64,000 nucleotides of DNA from Erythrobasidium yunnanense (taxonomy: Eukaryota > Basidiomycota > Cystobasidiomycetes > Erythrobasidiales > Erythrobasidiaceae): assembly GCA_001600175.1 (NCBI GenBank), contig BCJC01000002.1, positions 3,197,111 to 3,261,110 on the forward strand. Reading direction: 5' to 3'. The position numbers and the translations under genes were made by a program. Under the pieces are notes generated by a model. That model was not told the origin of the DNA. It saw only the letters and a list, made by a program, of their open reading frames with translations, and did no database searches. Below are positions 21,885 to 33,640 of the stretch, in pieces (within the stretch, counting starts at the first letter, position 1; each line of letters starts with the position of its first letter).

Positions 21885-24374
21885 TCAAAAGATAGGTCCC
21901 GCTGCCAGACACAGGTTTCTCGGAGTGAATTTCGTCTCGAAGACTGGCGTTCTCTTCGTCGGCAACGAAACGAGCATATCCTCCTCCTTCGCGGCTTGCT
22001 TCTTGCTTTCGTTCCCAGCAGCGGTATCCTGGCTCGCCAAAGCCGTCTTGCGCGATGAGAGGACGTCCCAGATCTTGACTGTGCAATCTGAGCTACCCGA
22101 GATGAGGACGCTTGACTCGGCGCTGAATGATAGACTGTGGATGCGCCCCGTATGGCCTGTCATGCTTTTGATCAAGCGGGACGAAGCGAGATCCCATAGA
22201 TTGACAGCTTGGTCGTCGCCTGCGTTCCATCACACAATATGAATCAGCTTCTGCTGATGAAAACAGGGAAGAAGAGGGGACGAGACCCACCGGCACTGGC
22301 GAGATAGCGCCCGTCGGGACTCATGGCTATACAGTTTACAGCAGCTGTGTGGCCCACAAAGACGCGCAGACACATCCCTTTTTGAATATCCCACAGTCTG
22401 CACGTCCTATCACTTGATCCGGTAGCGAGGTACAGCGAGTTGGGGTGGAATTTGACGCACTGCGAGCGAATCCATAGTCAGTATGGTATTCTCTGCACAT
22501 CGAAAAGAAGAGGAAGGAGGACCCACATCCACATCACTCAGATGCCCAGCGAAGATCCTCACTGCAGCGACTCTTTCCGTTGTCCATAGTCTAGCCGTCC
22601 TATCCCTTGAAGCAGTCGCAAAGTATACACCTCTCGGGCCCCATTCCACGTCCCAAACAGGATCTCTATGCCCTCTATACGTGACTATATTGCTATACGT
22701 CTGTAAATTCCATAATCGTACAGATGCATCTTGCGAACTTGAGAGCAAGTAGCGAGGCGGGCCTGAAGGACCTGGTAAGGGGTCGAAAGAGAGTCCGTAC
22801 ACTGGTCCGCTGTGTCCTATTAATTTACGAGTAGTTGGGCCGTCCGTAGATTCGAGAGAGACGAGGTCTGAGGAGGCTTTTATGGAATATGGGTCGAAGT
22901 CGGAACGGACGTCGTTCAGAGGCTGTCCTTTCAGGTTCCATAATCTGATGTACGACTCTGAGAAGCCAGCTGCTAGAAGAGAAGAGTCGTCCGAGAACTG
23001 CGTGGAAACGAGGCTGAAAACAGTCAAGTTAGCCGAAATCCCATAAGAGTGTGAGTAGGCAACCCACGTATCTGCTGCATCGTGCACTGTGAACATGCAT
23101 ACGCTAGGCAGATTCCATTTCGCTTGAGAAGCAGCAGCATTCACGCCCGTCGTTAGTGAAGTATTGACTTTGTCCACCGGACCAAGTCGTATCCTCTTTC
23201 TAGCTTCTCTCACTCTCTCCACTTCTCTCTTGACATCTATTGTTCGGAATGACGGTGGGTACGGAGGGAGGTCTGATGCTTGTACTGGAGTAAGTTTCGC
23301 TGTTTCTTCCGAAGCGGCAGAGGGAGTAGACATCTCTACATCTTCATTGCTGGCAGGTGTCCCATCTGCTTTCAGTACGCGCTGCACTTCTTTATCCAGT
23401 TTGGGATCTCGAGGCATAGGGCCTAGCTTTAGAGGGATTTGGGGGACGGACGAGCTTGATGATTGGATAGGAGGGACGGATGTACCAGGTGGTAGATCAG
23501 GCATGCTTCCAGGTAAAGGGATGATATCGACAGTGAGTTCGCTCTCCAGGCCGCCCGTCTGCTGCCAATTTGTCGAAGAATGTTGCTGCTGCTTGAGGTC
23601 TATGACATCCACCCTGACTCGTTCATTGATGATCCCTAGCATCTTCTCTCTTCCCCTTTCTGTAATCTCGTTGTTTGTAGATGCTACTGCTCCTGATCCA
23701 ATTGCGCCCGACAGTGTCCCTGCTCCCGACATGCCCGACACACCACCTTGCAGCCATCCCAGCAGCAGACTCCATCCTCTCCTTGTCATCTTCACTATAT
23801 ATCTCTCCTTCCTCCATCTGTTTGCCTGTTCATTCTCCACCACCTGTGCTGGTGATTTGAGCATTGCTAGTAGTCCTGCGATGTGTGGTGCTGTTGTCCC
23901 ATAGTCTGTCACAAAGTTGTGGAGGATGAGTTCTGCTTGATCTTTGTAACCCAGTAGCACCAAGTCGAAGTAGGAGTGGACATAGACGGGTAGCAGGATG
24001 GGAAGCAGTTCTGGGCGATGAATGTCGAGTGACCCATAGACAAACTCCCTCAATCCCAGTAGGCCATCCCTCCATGGCATTGGATCCTCCCTCTTCTTCC
24101 CTGCGCTGTTCCTTTTCTCGAATGCATCCTGGGTGACAGTGCTGCTTCCTCCTCCTCCTGCTGTTGTATTCTCCTTGTTGTTGTTATTGGTCGATGATGG
24201 ATCCACCTCCTCCCTCAGTGCTGCTGCTGCTTTGCTGTATCCCCTCTTCACCAGATACTCGAGTACTATGGTAGTGTGATCCTGCGCTGATGCTGGGGCA
24301 TTACCACCGCTCGCACTCCCACTCCCAGTAGCATTGTTGTTGTTACTGCTGTTGCTTGGTCCAGGCTTGCTCAT
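21885..24374 (-). CDS. TAF5: TFIID/SAGA subunit TAF5
   Basis: WD40-repeat TBP-associated factor. After a low-complexity Asn/Ser/Gly start (MSKPGPSNSSNNNN) comes a LisH-like helix pair (TTIVLEYLVKRGYSKAAAALREE), then the conserved TAF5 N-terminal domain (LREFVYGSLDIHRPELLPILLPVYVHSYFDLV, with LILHNFVTDY). A linker rich in Pro/Ser leads to VCMFTVHDAAD and at least six WD40 repeats (for example LIGHSGPVYGLSFDP, YRGHRDPVWDVEWGP, FAGHLSDVDCVKFHP, FVGHTAAVNCIAMSP, MTGHTGRIHSLSFS). Introns lie near 23050, 22460-22520 and 22210-22290. Function: core of TFIID and SAGA for RNA polymerase II initiation. The start at 24374 gives the expected LisH-proximal N-terminus. Confidence 0.92.
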
Positions 24375-24598
24375 GGCAGAGAGGTGATGCAGTAAGATAG
24401 AGGGTGAGCAGAGGAGAGAGGAGAGCCAGCGAGACAGCTTGGATCCAGTCCGACACCTGCAAAAACAGCAAGCAAATACAAGGACAATGCACGCATAGTA
24501 CAGCAATAGCAAACAACATCAACGCAAGATCCAGCTCATTCGAGTTCCCGCACCATCCTGCTCGTCGCGTCTCGACAGCGCCAGCGCTGCCCGATGCA
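24375..24598. promoter_or_regulatory. Shared divergent promoter of TAF5 and PPP1R37-like genes
   Basis: 224 bases between two start codons facing away. An in-frame Met at 24404 would extend the right gene almost to the TAF5 start; the downstream Met at 24599 leaves room for a promoter and was chosen for that reason. Confidence 0.5.
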
Positions 24599-27500
24599 AT
24601 GCAGGCAGAGAGCAGCGAGGATGGGAGCAACAACAAGCTAGACAACGATGTAGCATCATCAGCAACAGGAGAGAACGATAAGGCTGCGAGCGGTGTCAGT
24701 CTAGAGACGAGCGACCAGGGCGGGCCTATAATCTCGAAGTCACAGAATACACCCACAGCCAACGTTCAGAACAGCAAGGGTCACAGTACCAGTACTGTAG
24801 TAAGCAATGCGATCCCCGACGAGCGCATCGTCATAGACCCGCCGTACAGAGATCCAGCAAGCAGGACGAGGAGGCCCAAAGGAATACTCAAGCCAGCAGT
24901 CGCACCAGCACCACGTTTCAACTTTAGTTTCAGAAGGGACGTCCTCAATTATGTCAACGACAGCCTCAGTCCGATTATGCAGGCAGGCTCGTCTGCCTCG
25001 TCGCCGGCTCAGGCGACGCACAGTCTTCAAGCACATCCACCTACAGCGCACCATCATCCCATAGATGCATCCCATTCAGCTTCACCATCGCATACGGCCA
25101 AGGAAGTAGCTCAAATGCAGCCGACTGCATCGTCATCATCCTCCGGCGCTCCCCCTTCGCGGTCTGGCGCATTCTGGAAACGCCTAGGAGGTGCGGTCAC
25201 AGCTGTTGCAGCCAATGTACCTGTTCCACAAGCAGCCGCGAGGACAATACACAGCTTGACTGGATCAGCACCATCGCCCAGCGGGGTTAACGGCGTACAA
25301 AGTAGCAACAGCGAAGCATCACCTCTCTCACAATCTACCTCTTCATCTATCAGCAACCACCCTTCTTCATCATCTACGAACCTCTTGGAGCACCAACAAT
25401 CCTTCGACTCGATCAAGTCTGTGCGCTTTACCATGTCTTCACTAAGCATAGTCTACCCACTCGCATCAGGTCAAGCCCCAGGCTCAGAAGCGACTACCCG
25501 AAAACGGATCAACAAGGAATACAGGCGGAAGAAGGTGGAGCGACGCGAGAAGGGCTGGACGGGAGAAGAGCTCGCAAGGCTGTATGATGAGTGCTCGAGA
25601 ACGAGGGAAGAGCCGGGTATACCGAGCTTGAGGAGATTGCTCGCTGTGCGTCCTCCCTTACAGCCAACACACATGGAAGCTAATCAATCTGTGCAATGCT
25701 GTAGGACTCCGCTCAACCGCCCAAATCGATAGACCTGAAGAACCAGCTACTCACAAAGGGCGCAGTAGAAGTGCTTTCCGACCTGCTCAGCGTCGACTTT
25801 GGCTTGAAAAGCCTGAACCTCGAGAATTGCGGCTTGGACGATGAATCCCTCAAACCTCTCATCCACTCTTTACTCGTATCAGCAACCTTACCCACACTGA
25901 ACCTAGCGAATAACAAGCGTATAAGGAGTAAAGGCTGGAAACTGCTCTGCCTGTTCGTACAGAAATCGAAACACCTGAAATATCTGGATATCTCGGATAA
26001 TCTGATAGATAGGAAGATCGCGGAGATGCTTGTTGCGGCGTTTCAGAATCAGAACCAGCAAGCGACAGCGGTGTCGCAGACCTCTGTGAGCGAGCCAAAC
26101 TCCGCAGGACTTGGACTGGCGAATGGCCATACGCCGCATCCCGCCAACCCGCACAATACTACCTCCGCAGCTTCAAACACTCGTCAATCTGTTGGCAGCG
26201 ACAGTGAAGATCTTCCGCCAACTTGGGCAGCACCTCTTCTTTCCCGCACCTACTCTTCTTCCAGCCAGATCCCCGCTTCTACCTCCCTCTCCTCAATACG
26301 CATGGAAGCTTGCTCCCTCAAGAACCCAACACTCGAAACCCTCGCTCACGGCATCCGCAACTCCGAGATCAAACATGTCTCCCTACGCCGCAATAAAATC
26401 AACAATATGGGCGCTGTAGCTCTGGCTATCATGATCCGCGACTACGAGCTCTCTGGATATACATCTAGTCAGAGCGCGAATATCGTCTCCTCTCCCCTCA
26501 GTACTGTCGGTGATGCGAATCCCCTCTTTCCGGCGAACCAACAATTCGCAGATTTAACAAATGATAGCAGACCCAACTCCCCTGCTGTCGAGCCATTGCA
26601 CCAACCTCAGACACGGCCGGCCAGTAACTCAGTTACAGCTCGCTTGGAAGCGGCAGCGGCAGCTTCAGCGAATTCATATCAATATGCTATACATCGACCC
26701 GCTCCGCCGATACCTCTAAACAGCTCTTCCTCTACTACTTCACGCAATACTCCCATGTACGTGTATGCGTCTCCTACAAGCTCGCCTCGGTCTGCCTCGA
26801 TGGATGACGCCAACGACGACGCCGCCGAATCTGGTCATTTCCCGTTCGGTCCGGATCGCAACCGTGGTCGCGTCGTCTTGACCAGCGAACGAGATGCCCT
26901 CAGGCACGCTGAACTCAAGAACAGGCTTAAGAAACAGATCGAGTCGCTGCCTCGAGTAGGCGCACTCTTAACGCTCGATGTCAGAAGCAATGATATTCGA
27001 GGAGGCGTGTCGTATATCGCTCAAGTCCTCAAGCGGAATCGGACCTTGAAGGTCTTGAATCTAAGCGATAATCGCATAGACTCGCAGGGTCTGCTGAGTA
27101 TAGCAGAAGCACTCGTACGTACAGCACCTGCTACTGACCCCACTTGAGAGCTGACTTGCTTGCCGATTTAACAGAAATACAACTCAACCCTCGAGACTCT
27201 TGACCTGTCAAACAACCCTTGCTGCGGGCCCACGCTGGAAGGCATCAATACCTTACGCACTGCATTTGTCTTCAATACAAGCCTGAAGCGGATCTTCTTA
27301 CACAATACGGAACTGTCCTCCTCTGGTGCAATCGCCTTGGCCGAGTTCTTGCCGGATGTACAGTCTCTGATCCATATTGACTTGACCGACAACCCAGATG
27401 TAAGCTCTGCTGTATCAGTATATGGTGGGCTAGCTAACACAGAACGTCTCCCAGCTCGACATTGCCGGAATCATGGCTCTGGCAGCTTCAGTCAAGCTCA

Positions 27501-28531
27501 GTCGAACCATTCGCTGTCTGGACCTTAGCATCCCGCCCAACGATCCAGAATTTGCTCGTCTATCGCAAGACATTCTACAGTCCTGTATTCGGAATACAGA
27601 GCTGGCCCAAGAGCAGTCACTAGCCAAAGGTGCCAAAGTTCCAATTGCAGCGCCCATCTACAAGTCTGGACTCGCTAGAGGACTCAAGGAGATAGAACAA
27701 GCACACGCGTCTGCTTTGACGCAGCCTCAGGACCCTCCAAGCTGGGACGATGTGATCGCATCAGCCCGCAGTTGCATCGAGGCTCTCACAAACATGCTAG
27801 ATGCCGAGGAAGAGTCTTTGCGGCACGATCCCTCTCACGGAGACAACCAAGCTCGTGCTCGAGTACTCGCGAACGCTCAAACTCTGGAGAAGCAGCTGTT
27901 GGCGGCTCTTTCGAAATTAGATGCTTCCGATCTATCCCAAAGGCCAGCAATCAGACATCTTCAAAGACAACTTGCAGATCTCCTACGTAGAGCAGGAGCC
28001 GCCTCGACGAATGGCGATGAGCACTCCTTGCTCTCTACTGGCGAACAGACGCTACTCTCGCCTCTTACTCCAATCCGGTCACCGGCCTCGCCAAACAACC
28101 AACTACCTTCTCCTTCTTTCTCCATCACTAGCTCCGACGACTCTGATTCGGATTCAGCCGATGAGCGCTCCAGCAAGAAGGGTCTCACTCCGCCAGTATC
28201 GCCACGGAAACCAAGAGGCAGACCAACTTCGCTCGAGCTTCCTCCTCGAACAGCAGTCGCTCTGTCAACGTCACCAAAGTCGCCTGTTGAGAATCAGTCT
28301 CGCACGCTTACGCTCGAAGAAGGCGAAGTTTTCCGAAGAGGAGCTTCGAGGATCGGCGAAGACGGCCGAAAAACTCTTCTTGACGTCCTTGATGATGACG
28401 AAGCTGGAGAAGAACTCAAGCAGGAGATTTTGGAGGTAGAGGTCAAGCGGACAAGGCGGACAACTCTAAGCTTGATCGATACGGATGATCAGTCTCACGG
28501 AGCTGAGCAGTCGGCACAAATTGGTGCATAG
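24599..28531 (+). CDS. Leucine-rich-repeat protein, PPP1R37-like PP1 regulator
   Basis: Large protein of about 1,200 residues with introns near 25648, 27116-27174 and 27400-27455. The N-terminal third is Ser/Ala-rich and disordered, with RRPKGILKPAV near residue 90. The motif KSVRFTMSSL (about 25417) fits the RVxF docking site for protein phosphatase 1 and is placed as in PPP1R37, just before the first leucine-rich repeats. Repeats include KSIDLKNQLLTKGAVEVLSDLL, LKSLNLENCGLDDESL, LKYLDISDNLIDRK, IKHVSLRRNKINNMGAVAL, LKVLNLSDNRIDSQGL, LETLDLSNNPCCGP and IRCLDLSIPPNDPEF. The C-terminal part is acidic/Ser-rich with EEGEVFRRG and LLDVLDDDEAGEE. PP1 binding is inferred from the motif. Its 3' half is duplicated at 42.5-44.2 kb. 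Confidence 0.8.
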
Positions 28532-30508
28532 CGACGGGTACACGTAGACTCCGATTCCTTGTCTTATTTTAGGTCTTCGAAATAGCCTTGTGCGCAAAGG
28601 CCTGCTCGCCGCAAGCCGCGATGGCTTTTGTTTATGAGGATCTCGTGGTAGGCACTTGGCGTGATGCTAGCTGGAAACGGACGCCTCAAGACCTACTCGG
28701 GTATATTTGATATGCATGACCAGCAAACAATGTGCGAAGACTAAATTATTAAGCCTCCGAAATACCAGGAGGCGCATTATTTAGAGCCCCGGATCTGGAG
28801 ACGAAGCACGGCTGATCCGGTGGACAACTCTGCCTGACGAAGCTCAAGTTGAAGGCGTCTGGCTAAATATTCATACATCAGTATAACCCGCCTTGGAAAG
28901 CTGTTGCGGATCGACTTCAAATGGCCCGACCATCCTGTGGTTCTAGCTTAAAAGTACTGAGATTGGCTACCATCAAATATACGGAGGCTCGAGACTGTGC
29001 TGTACATCATCGCTGTATCCTGGATGTGCAAGTGAGCATGCCCGAATGCCAGACCTCTGCCTAATTTCGTAGGCTTACTCAAGTATCTGTAAGGTCATCA
29101 GTAGTATAATGCTACGTTTCCCTCCATACTCCCACGGCCCGTCACGGTGTCATGCCGAAGCGTTCGATCGGCAGCTGGACATCTTCAGGTGTCATTCAGA
29201 CCATATAGGCAATTTTGCAACTTGCTCATCTGGCAATCGTGATGAGGGTCGAACAGACCTACGCAAGAGCGCGATCCGACCTTTGGCCCCTTCTTCGCGG
29301 TAAAGCAAGAAAAGAAGCCAGTTATTTTCTTCCACCCTTTGGCCCGCGCCCAAGCGAACATCTCCACCTCTTAATACAAATTGAGGCCATCAGCGACATA
29401 TCCTTCGAGCTATCCTTACAGAAAAAGGGAAGTCTGCTAATCTTGCGACAGATGAGGCGTGCCAGAATACAAGGACGCTATGGCTTTACGTTGCGCGAAC
29501 AATTATCGCACCGCACAGCATTTTTTTTGTTCTACTGTTCCCTTGGACGAAGCCAAGATTTATAGCTTCGTTGATGCTCTGTTGGTCTTTCCGGGCGTTC
29601 TCCCCTGCTTTCTCTACGCGTTCCGTGAGTGCGGAGACAAGATTTGTGAGTATCCATCGTTACAACTATTTCGAGCGCAGTACGCAGACAATGCAAACTT
29701 TCCACTCCATTTCCACGGCCGCATAGCTGACGGATACCGCTCAAAGCTTGAACCAGAATGGCTTACCTTTGGCTCGGAATGTCGGGGCCTGCTTACGGGG
29801 CTCGTATCGGTTTTAGCAACGGGATGTGTGTCTGCCCATCGACCACATCTTTCTTGCTGTTAAGAAGCATCCCGCTGGCAGACAGGCGATTGGCTAGCAA
29901 GAGTAACCTAGGCTGACCTCACTTAAATCGTCGAATCTTTCCACTATTCAAGATGGCCAACACGTAGCAGTACCATCAGCGGCTCGTACGGTCCTACGTT
30001 TATTTGCATTCACAAAGCAGGCTGTACTATGCTTCTCGCTTTTAGCATATGCATCCTATCAAGCTCAGGCATGCGCTATGTTTGACTAGACGCAGTCTCT
30101 AGAGCATGATGGAATGGCGCGCATGTCATCCGTGCGTAATCGCGAAAAGCAGCAGAAGATTGTTATATAGGGTAGGAAGGCCAGATGGGTCCCTGGATGT
30201 AACGAGCCATAAAGTGTCCCTTCTATCGCATAAAATCTGTTCATAAACTCCCAGGAATCCAAGCATATGCTGTTCTCGCCGCTTGCGCGTTCGTGATATA
30301 CTGTCGGGCTCGCTGCCCCATTCGAGTGCGATCTTTGATCAATTGTAAGCTGGCGAAGCTCTCCTCTCGTCTTACACTACTGAAAGTCATCCCATTTCGA
30401 TTCGCAGTAAGTGTGTGTGCTCATCTGCCCGCCGCCTCTTGCTTTCGCTCAATACAGTCATCTGCCCGAATCAGTCTGTACATCCCCAGACTCGGCACGC
30501 AATAAGCC
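28532..30508. other. Gene-poor 2-kb spacer, duplicated nearly unchanged
   Basis: No gene is supported. Open frames at 29215-29565 and 29459-29863 (plus) overlap, have no recognised domain and no plausible splice junction joining them. They are preserved at 44.9-45.5 kb, but this is expected because the whole spacer is about 99% identical there. It contains the 3' end of the PPP1R37-like gene and the presumed promoter of the HELGH-motif gene. A non-coding transcript is possible but not shown. Confidence 0.5.
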
Positions 30509-31920
30509 ATGAGCACATTCACTCAGTCCCAAGGTCCTTGCGCACCATTACCAGACCTCCCGCTGGCGTCGACTCCTCTTCACGATGCTAAAGGCTTCGT
30601 TCGGAACGTCTCAACTATCCTGCCTGGGCTGGTAGACAAGGTTTTCCAATGGCTAACGTACGCACTGAGATCTTGTGGCTTTCCCTGATACTGCATGCTG
30701 ACGTGCTTGCTTCCGTAGTACCGATGACCCCAATCAGGCCTTATTCGCCAGAGAACTACAATGGGCCTACGTGCAAGTTATGGACCGATATGACAAACCC
30801 GACACTACATACGGTGATATCAAGTCAGATAGAACCGAATATCGTCAATGTCTCGAAATCGTCAGGATCACCTTCGAGGCTCTCCGTCATCGATGCAAAG
30901 TGGTTCTTACCGAAGTAGATCGTGACCTACATCACGCATTCGTCCCTAAGAACCACGATCATGCAAAAAGCCCAGTTCTCTACGTTACAACAAGTTTGCT
31001 AAACATGCTACAACGGGCGCCGACTAAAGAGCAGCAGCACCATCTGCTGCTCTTCCTCTTCATAGCAATTTGTCATGAACTAGGGCATCTTACCGGTCGG
31101 TTCGTAAGTCTTGTTCCAGCCAGCCAACGTACTCGCTGATCTATGTTCTTCAGCTACATGGTCCGACCTTTGTAACCCCGATTACGAAACGAAGCAAGGT
31201 CAACTCCAGAGCGCCATACAAAGGTGCACAGCAAATCGGCGACGGAGGAGAATGCATTGAACTGGCGGTCTTCTATGATGAGCTGTTGCATATCAGCGTN
31301 CCTGAAGACGGTCAGTCTTGGCAATATGAACCAGCGGTATGCAGAAGCTGACGAAGGCTTCCTCTATGATTGTAGNCGCAGATTTGAGCTCAGCTTTCCG
31401 GATTNGACGTGCTTCAGANCTCGCTTATCTTGACGATGCGCATGTTCAGCAAATCAATAGCATNCTTTTTCGGGGCGAACGAGTACGATTTGGACAGCTC
31501 TTTCTATACGTTCACTTCCAAAGCCAGAGTACAGGTTTTCTTCCATNCTTCATCGAGGAGGCGAGACAAAGGCTGGCCCTCGGAGTACCCACATCGCAAC
31601 CCGCACCGTTCAGCAAGTTCTCCTCCTACGTATCATTCTCGCGCGATTCTTCCACAGCAANTGCCGGTGTACCATCTTCTTCAGCTATTCCGTCAAACTC
31701 GGAAAATCCTTCAACCCCTCCCACCCACGGTTCAAGACAAATAGAAGCTCGCAGTACTCGCGACTCGCCTGTACTGCTCGGCGCCTCTGTACGGACCCAG
31801 GAAACCCCCCTACATCGTCATGGGCAACGTAAGGAGCATTCTGAGGACTCGCTTCTAGCCTTTTCGGTAGAGAAGTTGGCTCTCGTCAACGAGTCCTACC
31901 AAGAACACCGCGCAGCCTGA
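30509..31920 (+). CDS. HELGH-motif protein, putative zinc metallopeptidase (copy A)
   Basis: I do not recognise a named family. Exon 1 is 30509-30657 (MSTFTQSQGPC to FQWLT) and exon 2 starts at 30719 (TDDPNQALFARELQWAYVQVMDRYDK). Exon 2 contains LLLFLFIAICHELGHLTGRF; HELGH fits the HExxH zinc-binding consensus, and GDGGECIELAVFYDEL about 45 residues on offers a third-ligand Glu. Further introns lie near 31100-31154 and about 31311-31375. The C-terminal half (DADLSSAFRIGRASDLAYLDDAHVQQIN and on) becomes Ser/Pro-rich. Compared with copy B, a 2-base difference near 31908 changes the C-terminus to EHRAA and stop. Seven N bases fall inside. The protease role is inference from one motif. Confidence 0.5.
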
Positions 31921-31929
31921 CGTTGATGT

Positions 31930-32567
31930 ACCACCCAGCGGGTGTACAATGCGTCAAGTAGAAACTAGGCCGCAGCTAGTGGCGCTGTTGACGACTGATG
32001 GGGCTCATCTGGAGTGTTTACCTCACTTGGAGCAGCAAGTCGCCTATGCTTTCGATCCAGCCTTGCCGGTCAGTCAAGTCTTCAAGTTTTACTTACTAGC
32101 GTAGGCTAAAGAAATTTTGTTCAGGCTGTCAATGTTTGGCAGACTTCAGGCAACGCTTCAGCGCTACGCATTATCCAAACTCTCGCTTTCGGTCAGACAG
32201 GTCTCGATCCACATGATGTACACGGCAAGTCAACATAAAGACTGTTTTAGGCTCCTACGCTGATATGTTGCTACCAGAACTGCTTCTGTCTCCTTCAAAG
32301 GATGTTCTGTTCGCTACAACTCGAGGTGTACAGAATTTGTCTTCTGGCAGCATCTTTGCCTGGCTTTTGGACAACACGGCAACATCACCGCAAGGCGTTG
32401 ATCCAATGCATTACACCTTCGAGACCACTAGGGCTTGGAACTTCTCCATGGCGACTTCGCCGCAAATACTGGATAACGGGCAAGTGACATTCGAGGTCTA
32501 CAATCGGACCGACGACTTCTACCAGACGTTGATTTTCACACCGATGGTCGGCTTTGAGGAGCTCTAA
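31930..32567 (+). pseudogene. Coding fragment, possibly the 3' part of a lactonase/cyclase-like beta-propeller gene
   Basis: A coding-like stretch continues past copy A. Two short introns can be proposed (about 32070-32125, and a GC-AG intron about 32226-32260 with donor GCAAGT), giving HLEQQVAYAFDPALP, VWQTSGNASALRIIQTL, DMLLPELLLSPSKDVLFATTRG and a tail ending TLIFTPMVGFEEL. The LLLSPSKDVLFATTRG segment resembles a blade of fungal carboxy-muconate-cyclase/lactonase propellers. I found no matching 5' part, so it is listed as a fragment. It could instead be an alternative C-terminus for the preceding gene. Family call is weak. Confidence 0.3.
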
Positions 32568-32864
32568 GGAGATCGAGGATTTTCAAGCTTCTCAGAACTT
32601 CTGAGAGGCTGATAGCTGCTTATTTCGTATTGTCCACCTTTCGTCTCATTGACGCCAGGTATCACGTTATGTTCTGATGACAGACTTAAGCTCACTCGCG
32701 CAATATTTGCATTTAGCCACCCTTTTGCCGGCACGTTGTAATCCTCACACAATTGCTTACTAGAATTGCATATATTTACAGCCATCTTTCCTTCCCATTT
32801 CCATTTCAACATTGTCAACATTGTCGAAGATATACTATATACTATATAGGCAGACTAACTTCTG

Positions 32865-33640
32865 ATTGACAGCTTGCAGTTGATCGAGCCAAGTCTTTGC
32901 TGGCACATGCGATACGCAGGCTGTACCACCTCTCCAAACTTGGCATCCGCTGTTCGGTCGAAGGTCGGTTCTTGCTGTATCCGAACACGGTCCCATCGCG
33001 CATAACATTGGATTGATCTACGTGAGATGTCGTCGGGCACGACTTTCTTGGGCAGGTGGTGCAGAGCGTGAAGCATGCACAAATGAAACTGAGAGAATGT
33101 AGTCCAAGGTTTTGGCCAGAGTTTACTCTGGCTGCTATAGTGAGAGTACGAAAAGATATCTAGATCAAGTCCGGTCCTTCTGTAAAACCTCTGTGACAAC
33201 GCCAGGTGGGTGAGGCCTTCAGTAACACAACAATGTCCCGAGGCTGAAGATCGTACGCGTTGGAGAGAGGCTTTGTCGGGAGCGGATCTAGCATCTGCTG
33301 ACTTCCTGGCTGCCTCAAGCCGCACCCCGAGGCTTTTCGAGGCGGTAGATGATGGAATTGTGTCGAGTGTAGCAGCGCTCTCGGTAGGTCTAACACCTCC
33401 AGCAAGTTGGTGCGGCTAAGCCCTTTGAGCAAGTCGGGTCAAGTATGCTTGTTGAGATTGACGCCGAGCAGTCCTGCCTCAAAACCACTGCCTGCATCTT
33501 CCTTCATTAGTTCGACTTGATCGTACGAAGAATCGCACAAATACGAGGGTTGATTCGTCGCCTTCTCGGCGATTCGAGTAATCTGAAGAGATCGTCGAGC
33601 GGGATCCAGTAGCTGGTACACTGCGTAGATGTGCTTATTA
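32865..33640 (-). pseudogene. Decayed 3' part of a phytochelatin synthase gene
   Basis: Read leftward, this matches the C-terminal half of the intact phytochelatin synthase at 49.4-50.2 kb at roughly 75-80% identity. Recognisable pieces are SYWIPLDDLFRLLE (intact gene: SYWVSLEDLFKSLE), the EAGLL..N.NKHT stretch, QQMLDPLPTKPLSNAYDLQ (intact: QHMLDPVPTKLLSNAYDLQ), LLKASPTWR and RIQQEPTF. The frame is interrupted: a stop follows NKHT (about 33440) and there are shifts, for example near 33160-33190 and between the LRTIKS and EAGLL parts. The catalytic region is not found next to it. It is not a working gene. Confidence 0.85.

Larger units (their letters stand above)
26860..32003 (+). repeat. Segmental duplication, copy A
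   Basis: This block recurs in direct orientation at about 42,520-47,677, an offset of 15,672 bases over most of its length. It holds the 3' half of the PPP1R37-like gene, a 2-kb gene-poor spacer and the HELGH-motif gene. By eye, identity is roughly 85% at the left end and uneven over 27.2-28.2 kb, with a fully identical patch around 27.74-27.90 kb. From about 28.3 kb to the right end it is about 99%. Single undetermined bases (N) occur at 31300, 31376, 31405, 31419, 31464, 31547 and 31661 in this copy only. Confidence 0.93.

Noticed and set aside
23164-23904. Plus-strand 246-residue frame opposite TAF5
   Set aside because: It lies entirely opposite clear TAF5 coding sequence and has only low-complexity Ser/Pro content.
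29215-29863. Two overlapping frames as a conserved novel gene because they recur at 44.9-45.5 kb
   Set aside because: The whole surrounding spacer is about 99% identical, so conservation carries no weight. There are no domains and no fitting splice sites.
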